Shown here: piece after piece, positions 30,404 through 39,433 of the stretch
How positions within the stretch are numbered: position 1 is the stretch's first letter
Layout: every line of letters begins with the position of its first letter
Source: Aestuariimicrobium kwangyangense DSM 21549
GTDB taxonomy: Bacteria > Actinomycetota > Actinomycetes > Propionibacteriales > Propionibacteriaceae
Length of the DNA stretch: 64,000 nt
Assembly (NCBI RefSeq): GCF_000421525.1
Contig: NZ_ATXE01000004.1
Location: forward strand, 284,043 to 348,042
Direction of reading: 5' to 3'
Position numbers and translations under genes: made by a program
The notes under the pieces: generated by a model
Told to the model about the DNA's origin: nothing
Database searches by the model: none
The model's input: the letters and a program-made list of their open reading frames with translations, nothing else

Positions 30404-31693
30404 TCAGCGAGGGTTGGCCAGTTGCACCATCATCGCCTCGAGCGCCAACAGGGCCGAGACATTGGCCTCGAGAGCCTCCCGGCACGCGAGGATGGCGTCG
30501 ATGCGGCGCAGGGTCTGTTCGGGGGTCGAACTTCGCGCCAGGCCAGCCAACTGGTCGCGGTGCTCGGCATTGATCAGGTGTGCCCCGTTCGCACCCACGT
30601 AGTTGGCGTCCGTCTCCAAGTGGGCCGACAACGCCCCGGTCTGCAGCCCCAGCACGTCGCGGTAGTAGCCGGTGAGCTCGGTGAGCACCCGATCGAGGGA
30701 GTCACGCTGGATGCGTTTGGCCCGCGCCTTCTGCTGGTCCTCGAGTTCCTTCAGTGCCGCCGCTGCGTGCTTGGGTCTGGCCCCCTTGGTTCCGAAGCCC
30801 AGACTCAGCTCCAGTTCGGCCCTCTCCTTGGCATCCCAGCCCGAGGTCGCCTGGGCGGCGTCCTCGGCGGTTGCCTTGACCAGGTTGTCGGCCGCGATCA
30901 GGCAGGCCCCGACCGAGGTCAACGACCCCGGCAACCGCAGGACCTCGTTGCGGCGGTTGCGGGCATCCTCGTTGCGGGCCAGGGCACGGGCTCGTCCGAT
31001 GTGGCCCTGTGCGGCGCGGGCGGCATAGGCGGCGACCGCCGCGTCGATGCCGTCGCGGGTCTGCAACAAGGTGGCGACGGCCTCGTCCGAGGGGGTCGCG
31101 AGGTGCAGGGAGCGGCAGCGGCTACGGATGGTGACGACCACGTCGTCCGGCGTGGGGGCGCACAACACCCAGACCGTCCGAGGGGCGGGCTCCTCGATCG
31201 ACTTGAGCAGCGCGTCGGCGCCGCGCTCGGTGACCCGGTCGGCGTCCTCGACGATCACGATCTGGTGACGCCCCGCGGACGGGTTCATCGCGGCCGCACG
31301 CACCAGCGAGCGCACCTCGTCGACCCCGATCGACAACTTCTCGGTACGCACCACCGTGACATCGGGGTGGGCGCGCGCCATGGTCGTCCGGCAGTCGTTG
31401 CACTCCCCACAGCCGCCCCTCGAACACTGCAGGGCGGCGGCGAAGGCGACGGCCGCGTTCGACCGACCCGATCCCGGTGGCCCCGTGACCAACCACGCGT
31501 GGGTCATCGCATGTCTGGCCGAGCCCTCGCGGTGATGGGCAGCCGCCACCGCACGGCGCAGGGTGTCGACGGCGTGGGACTGCCCGACGAGGTCGGCCCA
31601 GACTCCCCCGAGAGCTGGGGTCGTCGTCGCTGCTGGGCTCGTCGGTGCTGAGCTCATCGGTGCTGGGCTCGTGGATCTCGACACGGTGCTCAT
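30404..31693 (-). CDS. holB: DNA polymerase III subunit delta'
   Basis: Clamp-loader subunit of the replicase, 429 residues. The zinc module is CSRGGCGECNDC near 90-101. The nucleotide site is the degenerate GPPGSGRSNAA, with Arg where active ATPases have Lys, as usual for delta'. IVEDADRVTERGADALLKSIEEP near 147-169 is a signature. An Ala/Thr/Ser-rich N-terminal 25 residues precedes the core. The ATG at 31693 has GGGAAAGG immediately upstream and the true start is not certain. It lies after the helicase gene. Confidence 0.9.
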   Translation of the reverse strand: MSTVSRSTSPAPMSSAPTSPAATTTPALGGVWADLVGQSHAVDTLRRAVAAAHHREGSARHAMTHAWLVTGPPGSGRSNAAVAFAAALQCSRGGCGECNDCRTTMARAHPDVTVVRTEKLSIGVDEVRSLVRAAAMNPSAGRHQIVIVEDADRVTERGADALLKSIEEPAPRTVWVLCAPTPDDVVVTIRSRCRSLHLATPSDEAVATLLQTRDGIDAAVAAYAARAAQGHIGRARALARNEDARNRRNEVLRLPGSLTSVGACLIAADNLVKATAEDAAQATSGWDAKERAELELSLGFGTKGARPKHAAAALKELEDQQKARAKRIQRDSLDRVLTELTGYYRDVLGLQTGALSAHLETDANYVGANGAHLINAEHRDQLAGLARSSTPEQTLRRIDAILACREALEANVSALLALEAMMVQLANPR

Positions 31694-31720
31694 CCCTTTC
31701 CCATCCCTGGCTCCTCCTTC

Positions 31721-31754
31721 ATCCCGCCCATCGTGGCATCCCGCCCATCGTGGC
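31721..31754. repeat. Perfect 17-bp tandem duplication upstream of holB
   Basis: ATCCCGCCCATCGTGGC is present twice without a gap, between the holB start and the helicase stop. On the minus strand it falls in the holB leader. Confidence 0.9.
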
Positions 31755-31769
31755 ATGCAGCCCCGACAG

Positions 31770-34313
31770 TCAGTCCATCCGGCGCATGGCGGTCGACACC
31801 AGCACCGCCGCTCCCACCTCATCACTGGCATCGAGGTCGACCTCGGCCTCGATGGCCCAGTCGTGGTCGTGGTCAGGATCGTCGATCACCTGGCGTACCT
31901 GCCACACACGCCCGCGGACCGTCACCTGGAGCAGGGCCGGAGACCGCGCGCCCTGGTCGATGCCGATGTCGGTGTGGTCGTCGAAGTAGGCGTCGAGGGC
32001 GTCGTCCCAGGCATCGGTGTCCATCACCACCTTGGCCGGCGGGTCGGTGAGCTGTGCCGTCCGCTGTTCGACCTCGGCCAGCTCGCGAGCCTTCTCCCGC
32101 GCGGCCAACTCCACCTTGTGGAACATGGCGTTGCGCACGAGCACCCGGAAGGCTCGTTCGTTGCCGGTCAACGGACGAGGCTGCTCCGGCAGGTCGGAGG
32201 GCGCCAACGCATCGGCCGGGTTGGCGAGGGCGTCCCACTCGTCCAGCAGGCTGGAGTCGGTCTGGCGGATCATCTCTCCCAGCCAGGCGATCAGGTCGTC
32301 CAGTTCCTCGGTGCGCACTGCCTCGGGCACGGTGTGGCGCAGGGTGCGGTAGGCGTCGGAGAGGTAGCGCAGCACCAGACCCTCGCTGCGCGCCAGCCCC
32401 AACGCCGCCACGAACTCGCCGAAGGTCTGGCCGCGCTCGTACATCTCCCGGACGACCGACTTCGGCGACAGCTGTTCGGGGTCGACCCACGGATGGGACT
32501 GACGGTAGAGGCCCAGCGTGTGCTCGAGCAGTTCCGACAGCGGGGTGGGCCAGCTGATGCCCTCGAGCAACTCCAGGCGTTCCTCGTAGTCGTAACCCTC
32601 GGCCTTGAGCGCCGCCACCGCCTCACCACGTTCGCGCTTCTGCTGCGCGTACAGCACCGCACGGGGGTCCTCGAGGATGGCCTCGACGACCGACACCACG
32701 TCGCGGGCGTGTTCGGGCGCCTCGGGGCCGAGGGTCTCGAGCACGGCCAACGCGAAGGGGGCCAGGGGCTGGTTGAGCGCGAAGTCGCGTTGCAGGTCGA
32801 CGGTCAGCTCGTGGCGGCGTCCGTCGGCGCCGGCGACGTCGAGCCTGCGGATGGCCCCGGAGTTGAGCAGTTCCCGCGCCAGCGTGACCGCCCGCCTGCG
32901 GAGCCTGCGCCGGGCCACCTCGTCGTGGTGGTTGTCGCCCAGCAGTTTGGCCGCGGCCGCCACGGGATTGCCCCGCCGTGCCAGCAGGTTGACCAGCATC
33001 GAGTGGCTCACCCGCAGCCGCGGTTGCAGGGGCTCCGGTTCGGCGTTGACCAACCGCTGGTAGGTCTCCTCGGTCCAGCTCACTTGGCCCTCCGGTGGCT
33101 TGACTCGTTGCACGCGCCGCAGCTTCTTGGGGTCGTCCCCCGCCTTCGCCACCAGTCTGGCGTTCTCGATCACGTGATCGGGGGCCTGCACGATGACCCA
33201 GCCGACGGTGTCGAACCCGGCGCGACCGGCTCGTCCGACGATCTGGTGGAACTCGCGCGCCCGCAGCAACCGCTGCTTGGTGCCGTCGAACTTGGTGAGG
33301 CTGGTGAGCAGCACCGACCTGATCGGGACGTTGATGCCCACCCCGAGGGTGTCGGTACCGCAGATGGCCACCAGCAGGCCGTCCTGGGCGAGTTGCTCGA
33401 CCAGCCGGCGGTACTTGGGCAACATGCCCGCGTGGTGCACCCCGATGCCCGACCTGACCAACTTGGAGAGTTGGCGTCCGAACCCGGTGCCGAACCGGAA
33501 GTGACCGATCCGCTCGCTGATCCGGTCCTTGCGGTCCTTGGTGATGGTGACCACGCTCAACAGCGCCTGCGCCCGCTCCAGGGCGGCGACCTGCGTGAAG
33601 TGGACGATGTAGACCGGCGCCTTGTCGTCCCGGATCAGTTCGGCGATCGTCTCGGGGATGGTCTTCATCGACCAGCTGAACTGCAGCGGCACCGGGCGGG
33701 CGGCGCTGCTGATCACCGCGGTCGGACGACCCGTGCGCCGGGTCAGGTCGTCGGCGAGGGTGGTCATGTCGCCGAGGGTGGCCGACATCAGCACGAACTG
33801 GGCCTGCGGGAGTTCGAGCAGTGGCACCTGCCACGCCCAACCGCGGTCCGGCTCGGCGTAGAAGTGGAACTCGTCCATCACCACCATGCCGACATCGGCC
33901 TGGTCGCCCTCGCGCAAGGCGATGTTGGCCAGGATCTCGGCGGTACAGCAGATGATCGGGGCGTCGGCGTTGACCGAGGCATCACCCGTGACCATGCCCA
34001 CGTTGTCGGCACCGAAGATCTCACACAGGGCGAAGAACTTCTCACTCACCAGGGCCTTGATGGGTGCGGTGTAGAAGCTCACCCGGTCGTCCGCGAGAGC
34101 AGCCAGGTGGGCCGCCAGTGCCACCATCGTCTTGCCCGACCCGGTCGGGGTCGCCATCACCACGTTCGACCCCTGCAGGATCTCCAGGAATGCCTCCTCC
34201 TGGTGCGGGTAGAGGTTCAGCCCTCGCTCCGCGGCCCAGTCGACGAACAACGAGTGGAGGGTGTCGGCGTCGGCGTGGTCGGGCAGGCGGTCGGCCAGGG
34301 TGGGTGGGGTCAT
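31770..34313 (-). CDS. DEAD/DEAH-box helicase with DUF3516 C-terminus (Ski2/Mtr4-like)
   Basis: An 847-residue superfamily 2 helicase. Walker A is TPTGSGKT near residues 55-62 and motif II is MDEFHFY (DEFH) near 150. Motif III SAT is at about 185 and motif VI QIVGRAGRAGFD near 355. The C-terminal half is a DUF3516 region rich in Arg and Leu. Its ATG overlaps the tmk stop by four bases, so it belongs to the topA unit. An RNA or DNA remodelling role is likely, with no direct evidence for either. Confidence 0.88.
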   Translation of the reverse strand: MTPPTLADRLPDHADADTLHSLFVDWAAERGLNLYPHQEEAFLEILQGSNVVMATPTGSGKTMVALAAHLAALADDRVSFYTAPIKALVSEKFFALCEIFGADNVGMVTGDASVNADAPIICCTAEILANIALREGDQADVGMVVMDEFHFYAEPDRGWAWQVPLLELPQAQFVLMSATLGDMTTLADDLTRRTGRPTAVISSAARPVPLQFSWSMKTIPETIAELIRDDKAPVYIVHFTQVAALERAQALLSVVTITKDRKDRISERIGHFRFGTGFGRQLSKLVRSGIGVHHAGMLPKYRRLVEQLAQDGLLVAICGTDTLGVGINVPIRSVLLTSLTKFDGTKQRLLRAREFHQIVGRAGRAGFDTVGWVIVQAPDHVIENARLVAKAGDDPKKLRRVQRVKPPEGQVSWTEETYQRLVNAEPEPLQPRLRVSHSMLVNLLARRGNPVAAAAKLLGDNHHDEVARRRLRRRAVTLARELLNSGAIRRLDVAGADGRRHELTVDLQRDFALNQPLAPFALAVLETLGPEAPEHARDVVSVVEAILEDPRAVLYAQQKRERGEAVAALKAEGYDYEERLELLEGISWPTPLSELLEHTLGLYRQSHPWVDPEQLSPKSVVREMYERGQTFGEFVAALGLARSEGLVLRYLSDAYRTLRHTVPEAVRTEELDDLIAWLGEMIRQTDSSLLDEWDALANPADALAPSDLPEQPRPLTGNERAFRVLVRNAMFHKVELAAREKARELAEVEQRTAQLTDPPAKVVMDTDAWDDALDAYFDDHTDIGIDQGARSPALLQVTVRGRVWQVRQVIDDPDHDHDWAIEAEVDLDASDEVGAAVLVSTAMRRMD

Positions 34314-34975
34314 GGTGGTGCCATTGTCCCCCCACAGCCGCGCAGTTCGAGGCCCAGCAGGTCGGCGACCCTGGCCCGCACCTGCCGGGCGATCCACTCG
34401 CGGGGTTCACGGGCCGGCAGCACCAGGTAGTGGTCCGGGTCGGCGGCGGCCAGACCCAGGAACCCCTCGCGGACCCGCTGGTGGAACTCCACCCCGGCGG
34501 CCTCGAGTCGGTCCTGCTCGTCCTTGGTGTGCACCGCGACGGCCGGGTCGACATCCAGCAGCACCGTGAGGTGGGGGCGCAGGTTGTGGGTGCCCCAACG
34601 CGAGATGGTGTCGACCTCGTCGACGGCCAGTGCGCGACCAGCCCCCTGGTAGGCCAACAGCGAGTCGGTGTAGCGGTCGCAGACCACCACCTGCCCGGCA
34701 CCCAGGGCGGGACGAACCACCTCGTCGACGTGTTGGGCCTTGTCAGCGATGTACAGCAGGGCTTCTGCCCGGGGGGCGAGGTGTCCGGTGGCGGGGTCGA
34801 GCAGGATGGCGCGCATCTTCTGGCCGGCCTCGGTCCCGCCCGGTTCCCGGGTGACCACGTGGGGCACGTCGCGTTCTGCCAGCCATCCGGCCAGTTCACG
34901 CACCTGGGTCGACTTCCCGGCCCCGTCGCCGCCCTCGAAGACGACGAACAGGCCTCCATCGATGGTGACGGTCAC
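34310..34975 (-). CDS. tmk: Thymidylate kinase
   Basis: Phosphorylates dTMP to dTDP. The 221-residue protein has P-loop GGDGAGKST at 15-23, TREPGGTEAGQKMR near 43-56, and CDRYTDSLLAYQGAGR (DRY motif) near 99-114. The GTG at 34975 overlaps the stop of the upstream CYTH/CHAD-like gene. The frame stays open further upstream but would run into that gene. Confidence 0.95.
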   Translation of the reverse strand: MTVTIDGGLFVVFEGGDGAGKSTQVRELAGWLAERDVPHVVTREPGGTEAGQKMRAILLDPATGHLAPRAEALLYIADKAQHVDEVVRPALGAGQVVVCDRYTDSLLAYQGAGRALAVDEVDTISRWGTHNLRPHLTVLLDVDPAVAVHTKDEQDRLEAAGVEFHQRVREGFLGLAAADPDHYLVLPAREPREWIARQVRARVADLLGLELRGCGGTMAPP

Positions 34976-36387
34976 AGTCCACCCTCCGAGATCCTGGAGC
35001 GCAGCTTGGGCCACGCCTGGATGAACTCGGTGCGCGCCTGCCGGCGTGCTCGGGTGGCGTCGGCCGCCTCGAGCCCACGTCGGTACGCGGTTGGCCCGTC
35101 GAGCGCCGCCAGTTCGTCCGCGTCGGGCTCCTCGACCGGCACGACACAGGGCTCGAGTGCGGCCAGCAACTGCTTGAGCCGCTTGCGCAACTGCTTGCCG
35201 CGCTTGCCGAACAGGCCGCCGACCCCTTCGACACCCACCAGCAGCTGGGTGGCGGCCGCCTGCACGGCCTGCCACTGGTCGAGCGGGGCCTCGGGGGTCA
35301 GCCGGGTGATGCGGGTGGCCAGGATGCTCAGCCCTGACTGCGCCTGTTGCTGCAGCACCTCCCGGGCCTTGCGTTGTGACCAGTCGCCTAGTTGGGGGGC
35401 CCGGACTGCCTGCACCAGGGCGTCGAGCACCCCGTAGTAGCGATCGTCCAGTCGTGAGATCGGCAGGTCGCGCTCGCCGTGCACGAGGCTGACCAGTTCG
35501 TTCTCGAGCTTCTCCCGCCAGGCTGGCTCGAGCACGCCGGCGAGGGCGCGCAGTTGCACTGCCAGGGTCTCCAGTTCCGAGAAGACAGGTTCGGCCGAGA
35601 GCATCTGCCCGGGAGCGAGATCGGGGTCGGACGTGGCCCGCGCCTGCCGTGCCAGATCACTGGCCCGCAGGGCCAGGTCGGCGCGCATCACCGATCGCAG
35701 CCGTTCGGCGAACAGACTCGAGACGAAGACCTCGAGCGAGGTGGACGAGTCGTACTCGCGCGGCTCCGGGAAATCGCTGAGCCCCGTCCCGGGAGCACCG
35801 AGCCGGTGCATGGCATCGGGGAACTCGTCGACCCGTACCCCGCCCACCGACAACAGTCCCTCGGCGAGGAAGCGTCGTTGCCCGGTCGTCATGGCGGGTC
35901 CGCACTCGAGGGTCGCCTCGCGGAACCTCGCCGTGGTCAGGCCGCCCCGACGGATGGTGATCTTCTCGTCGCGCAGGCTGCCCAAGGTGACGTCGTCGGA
36001 GTCCTTGATCGTGAAGACGTGACGTTCCTGGTTGATCGCGGCAACCGGCCCCAACGTCGCCAACCGCCTGAAGGGGCGGACCAACTCAGCCAGGTCTGCC
36101 GGCAGGTCACCGGCGGCACCCAGTTCGACGACATGGTCGACGGGCAGCCAGGGCTGCCATCCGGGGGCGTCGAGGTACCACTCCCCCAGGCCTGCCTGCA
36201 CCCGGTGGGCCAGCATCACGCCGGCCCGCAGCAGCCGGTGGTCGGCGGCATCCAGCAGGGTGGTTCCCAGTTCGAAGCTCTGCTTGGGGCTCATCGTCAG
36301 CCGGTCAACACCCAGGGCTGGGTTGACCAGCCGAGGAGCGTCGACGGTGAAGGGCAGTTCGAAGAACTCCTTGCGCTTCTTGGCCAT
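34972..36387 (-). CDS. CYTH/CHAD-like domain protein
   Basis: A 471-residue protein. Residues 105-180 (IKDSDDVTLGSLRDEKITIR, then a FREATLECG strand) resemble the end of a CYTH triphosphate tunnel domain. Residues 225-440 are helical and rich in Arg and Leu like CHAD (ERLRSVMRADLALRASDL; KRGKQLRKRLKQLLAALEP). CYTH/CHAD proteins act on or bind polyphosphate. The N-terminal tunnel motif is not clear, so catalysis is unproven. It lies two bases after topA and overlaps tmk. Confidence 0.55.
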   Translation of the reverse strand: MAKKRKEFFELPFTVDAPRLVNPALGVDRLTMSPKQSFELGTTLLDAADHRLLRAGVMLAHRVQAGLGEWYLDAPGWQPWLPVDHVVELGAAGDLPADLAELVRPFRRLATLGPVAAINQERHVFTIKDSDDVTLGSLRDEKITIRRGGLTTARFREATLECGPAMTTGQRRFLAEGLLSVGGVRVDEFPDAMHRLGAPGTGLSDFPEPREYDSSTSLEVFVSSLFAERLRSVMRADLALRASDLARQARATSDPDLAPGQMLSAEPVFSELETLAVQLRALAGVLEPAWREKLENELVSLVHGERDLPISRLDDRYYGVLDALVQAVRAPQLGDWSQRKAREVLQQQAQSGLSILATRITRLTPEAPLDQWQAVQAAATQLLVGVEGVGGLFGKRGKQLRKRLKQLLAALEPCVVPVEEPDADELAALDGPTAYRRGLEAADATRARRQARTEFIQAWPKLRSRISEGGL

Positions 36388-36389
36388 GG

Positions 36390-39200
36390 TCAGCCCTGCG
36401 AGGCCGAGCGGGTGGTGGTGCGCTTGGAGCCAGTCGTCCCGGCCGCAGTGGTCTTGGCCGCAGTGGTCTTGGCCGCAGTTGTCTTGGCCGCAGTGGTCTT
36501 GGCCGGGGCCTTCTTGGCGGGGGCCTTCCTGGCCGGCGCCTTCTTGGTGGTGGTCGCCCGTCGGGTGGTCGTCCGCTTGTGAGCAGGACCCTTCGCACGC
36601 TTCTCGGCGAGCAGTTCCGCGGCCCGTTCGAGGGTGATCTCCTCGACGGAGTCGTCCTTGCGCAGGGTGGCGTTGAACTCGCCGTCGGTGACGTAGGGGC
36701 CGAACCGTCCGTCCTTGACCTCGACCGGCTTGCCGCTGACCGGGTCGGCGCCGAGTTCCTTGAGCGGACCACGGGCCGCTGCCCGACCGCGGGTCTTGGG
36801 GGCGGCGAAGATCTGCTTCGCCTCGTCGAGACCGATCGAGAAGATCTGCTCCTCGCTGGTCAACGAACGCGAATCGGTGCCCTTCTTCAGGTAGGGGCCG
36901 TAGCGGCCGTTCTGCGCGGTGATCTCGGCACCGTCGTCGTCGGATCCGACCACCCGGGGCAGGCTCATCAGCTGCAGTGCCTGGTCGAGGGTGATCGTGG
37001 CCAGGTCCATCGAGGCGAACAGGCTGCCGGTGCGCGGCTTGGCCGACTTCGGCGCATCCTCGGGCAGCACCTCGGTGACATAGGGTCCGAAGCGTCCGTT
37101 GCGAGCCACGATGGGGGTGTGCGTCTGCGGGTCGACCCCGATCTCGCGCTCCTCGCCCGTGGGTGTGGCGAGCAGTTCCAGTGCCTTGTCGACGGTGAGT
37201 TCGTCGGGGGCCAGGTCGTCGTCGACGTTGGCACGCCGACCCTCGGAGTCCTCCAGGTAGGTGCCGAACTTGCCCACCCGCACCACGATGCCCGACTCCT
37301 CGCCCAGCTGGCCGGTGCCGATCGGGAAGGTGGAGATCTCGCGGGCGTCGATCTCGCCGAGTTCGTTCACCAACCGGTGCAGCCCCTCGCGTCCCGAGGG
37401 GGACGACGACCCGTCGGCGTCGCCGAAGTAGAAGTCGGTCAGCACGCCCAGTCGCTTCGCGTTGCCGCGGGCGATCTCGTCGAGCACACCCTCCATGTCG
37501 GCGGTGAACTGGTAGTCGACCAGATGGGCGAAGCGCTCCTCGAGCAGTCGGGTCACAGCGAACGCCAGCCACGTGGGAACCAGCGCCGAGCCGCGCTTGA
37601 ACACGTAGTCACGAGCGGTGATGGTGCGCAGGATCGAGGCGTAGGTCGAGGGCCGTCCGATCTCGAGTTCCTCGAGCTTGGCGACCAGGGTCGGTTCGGT
37701 GTAGCGCGACGGCGGCTTGGTGGCGTGCCCGGCGGGCACCACCTCGCGGGCGGCCACCGCCTGCCCCTGCTTCAGTTGGGGAAGGCGCGCCTGGGCATCG
37801 TCCGAGCTCTCGTCCTCCTCGACCCCGGCGACGTAGGCGCGCAGGAAGCCCGGCTTGGTGATGGTGCGGCCCGAACTGGTGAAGTGGGCCACCTCGACGG
37901 GCTTGCTCGACTGGCTGATGGCGACCGGCGTCTCGGGGCGGGCCTCGAACTTGACCGTCAGGGTCTGTCCTTGGGCGTCGACCATCTGGGAGGCGATGGT
38001 GCGCTGCCAGATCAGTTCGTAGAGCCGGAACTGGGCTCCTGTCAGACCGGTCTGGGCCGGGGTCCGGAAGTGCTCACCGGCCGGACGAATGGCCTCGTGC
38101 GCCTCCTGGGCGTTCTTGACCTTGGAGGCATACACACGGGGACGATCCGGGATCGCCTCGGGTCCGAACAACTGCACGGCCTGGGCCCGCGCGGCGGTGA
38201 TGGCCGACGAACTCAGGGTGGTCGAGTCGGTACGCATGTAGGTGATGTGGCCGCCCTCGTACAGCGACTGGGCCACGCGCATGGTCTCCTCGGCCGACAT
38301 CCGCAGTCGTCGTCCGGCGTCCTGTTGCAGGGTGGTGGTGCGGAAGGGCGCGTACGGACGCCGGGTGTAGGGCTTCGACTCGACGCTGGCGACGACGAAC
38401 TCCCGCCCGGTCAGGGCCGTCGCGATGGCGGTCGCCGAGGTCTCGTCCAGGGCGACGGCCTTGGCCGACTTCAGCCTGCCGTGGGAGTCGAAGTCGCCAC
38501 CCTGGGCCACCTTCGCGTCGTCCAGTGAGACAAGTCGCGAGCCGAAGTCGGCGACCTCACCCGAGCCCACCAGAGTGGCGTCGATGTCCCAGTACGAGGC
38601 CGACGTGAAGGCCATCCGCTCCCGTTCGCGATCGACCACCAACCGGGTCGCGACCGACTGCACGCGTCCCGCGGAGAGCCTCGGCTTCACCTTCTTCCAG
38701 AGCACCGGCGAGACCTCGAAACCGTAGAGCCGGTCGAGGATGCGGCGGGTCTCCTGCGCATCGACCAGGTCGAGGTCGAGCTCGCGGGGATGGGCGACGG
38801 CGTCGAGGATCGCGGGCTTGGTGATCTCGTGGAAGACCATCCGCTTGGCGGGCACCTTGGGCTTCAGTTCCTGCAGCAGGTGCCACGCGATGGCCTCCCC
38901 CTCGCGGTCGCCGTCGGTGGCCAGCAGCAGTTCGTCGGCATCCTTGAGGTGGTCCTTGAGGGTGCGGATGGTGGCCTTCTTGTCGGCCTGCACCACGTAC
39001 AGCGGTTCGAAGTCGTGCTCGACGTCGACCCCGGTGCGAGCCCACTTCTCACCCTTGTACTTGGCGGGCACCTCCGAGGCTCCCTGCGGCAGGTCACGGA
39101 CGTGACCGCGGGAGGACTCGACGATGTAGCCATCGCCCAGGTAGCTGGCGATCTTGGTCGCCTTGGTGGGCGACTCAACGATCACGAGGGTCTTCGACAT
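36390..39200 (-). CDS. topA: DNA topoisomerase I
   Basis: Type IA topoisomerase that relaxes negative supercoils, 936 residues. The TOPRIM domain begins TLVIVESPTKATKIASYLG and contains ATDGDREGEAIAWHLL near 95-110. The active-site Tyr is in GHITYMRTDS near 325. The C-terminal region carries repeated GRFGPYV-type modules instead of zinc fingers, typical of actinobacteria. A final 60-residue Lys/Thr/Ala tail contains four TTAAK repeats and probably binds DNA nonspecifically. It is first in a tightly packed unit. Confidence 0.97.
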   Translation of the reverse strand: MSKTLVIVESPTKATKIASYLGDGYIVESSRGHVRDLPQGASEVPAKYKGEKWARTGVDVEHDFEPLYVVQADKKATIRTLKDHLKDADELLLATDGDREGEAIAWHLLQELKPKVPAKRMVFHEITKPAILDAVAHPRELDLDLVDAQETRRILDRLYGFEVSPVLWKKVKPRLSAGRVQSVATRLVVDRERERMAFTSASYWDIDATLVGSGEVADFGSRLVSLDDAKVAQGGDFDSHGRLKSAKAVALDETSATAIATALTGREFVVASVESKPYTRRPYAPFRTTTLQQDAGRRLRMSAEETMRVAQSLYEGGHITYMRTDSTTLSSSAITAARAQAVQLFGPEAIPDRPRVYASKVKNAQEAHEAIRPAGEHFRTPAQTGLTGAQFRLYELIWQRTIASQMVDAQGQTLTVKFEARPETPVAISQSSKPVEVAHFTSSGRTITKPGFLRAYVAGVEEDESSDDAQARLPQLKQGQAVAAREVVPAGHATKPPSRYTEPTLVAKLEELEIGRPSTYASILRTITARDYVFKRGSALVPTWLAFAVTRLLEERFAHLVDYQFTADMEGVLDEIARGNAKRLGVLTDFYFGDADGSSSPSGREGLHRLVNELGEIDAREISTFPIGTGQLGEESGIVVRVGKFGTYLEDSEGRRANVDDDLAPDELTVDKALELLATPTGEEREIGVDPQTHTPIVARNGRFGPYVTEVLPEDAPKSAKPRTGSLFASMDLATITLDQALQLMSLPRVVGSDDDGAEITAQNGRYGPYLKKGTDSRSLTSEEQIFSIGLDEAKQIFAAPKTRGRAAARGPLKELGADPVSGKPVEVKDGRFGPYVTDGEFNATLRKDDSVEEITLERAAELLAEKRAKGPAHKRTTTRRATTTKKAPARKAPAKKAPAKTTAAKTTAAKTTAAKTTAAGTTGSKRTTTRSASQG
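36441..36500. repeat. Four 15-bp tandem units in the topA tail
   Basis: Units of GGCCGCAGTGGTCTT, one with a single change, encode the KTTAA repeats of the basic tail. Confidence 0.9.
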
Positions 39201-39341
39201 GTCTGCCTTTGCTCGAACAACGGGTGCGTGGCGCCCATCACGCGACCGTGGTCACGAGGCGCCGCTCGTGTGCATGGTAGCCGCCGCCCGCGAAACCGTC
39301 GTCCTCCGGGTTCCGGGCGTGGGGTTCGGGTGTGGGCGAGG

Positions 39342-39353
39342 TGAGGATCCTCA
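39342..39353. repeat. 12-bp palindrome in the topA/FG-GAP divergent region
   Basis: TGAGGATCCTCA is a perfect dyad about 80 bases before the FG-GAP start and 140 bases before topA. It could be an operator. The remainder of this 233-base gap shows nothing else clear. Confidence 0.6.
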
Positions 39354-39433
39354 GCTGAAGTTTCGTCGACCCGGGCAACCGAGCCGGTCATGGTGGGCGT
39401 ATCCGGGGTGTCGTCACCACCCAGGAGCCAGCC

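Noticed and set aside
31563..34430. 955-residue plus-strand open frame antisense to the DUF3516 helicase
   Set aside because: Its translation is His/Gln/Val-rich with no motif, while the helicase motifs on the minus strand are intact.
36441..36500. CRISPR-like array in the topA 3' end
   Set aside because: Units are 15 bp with no spacers and encode the basic protein tail in frame.
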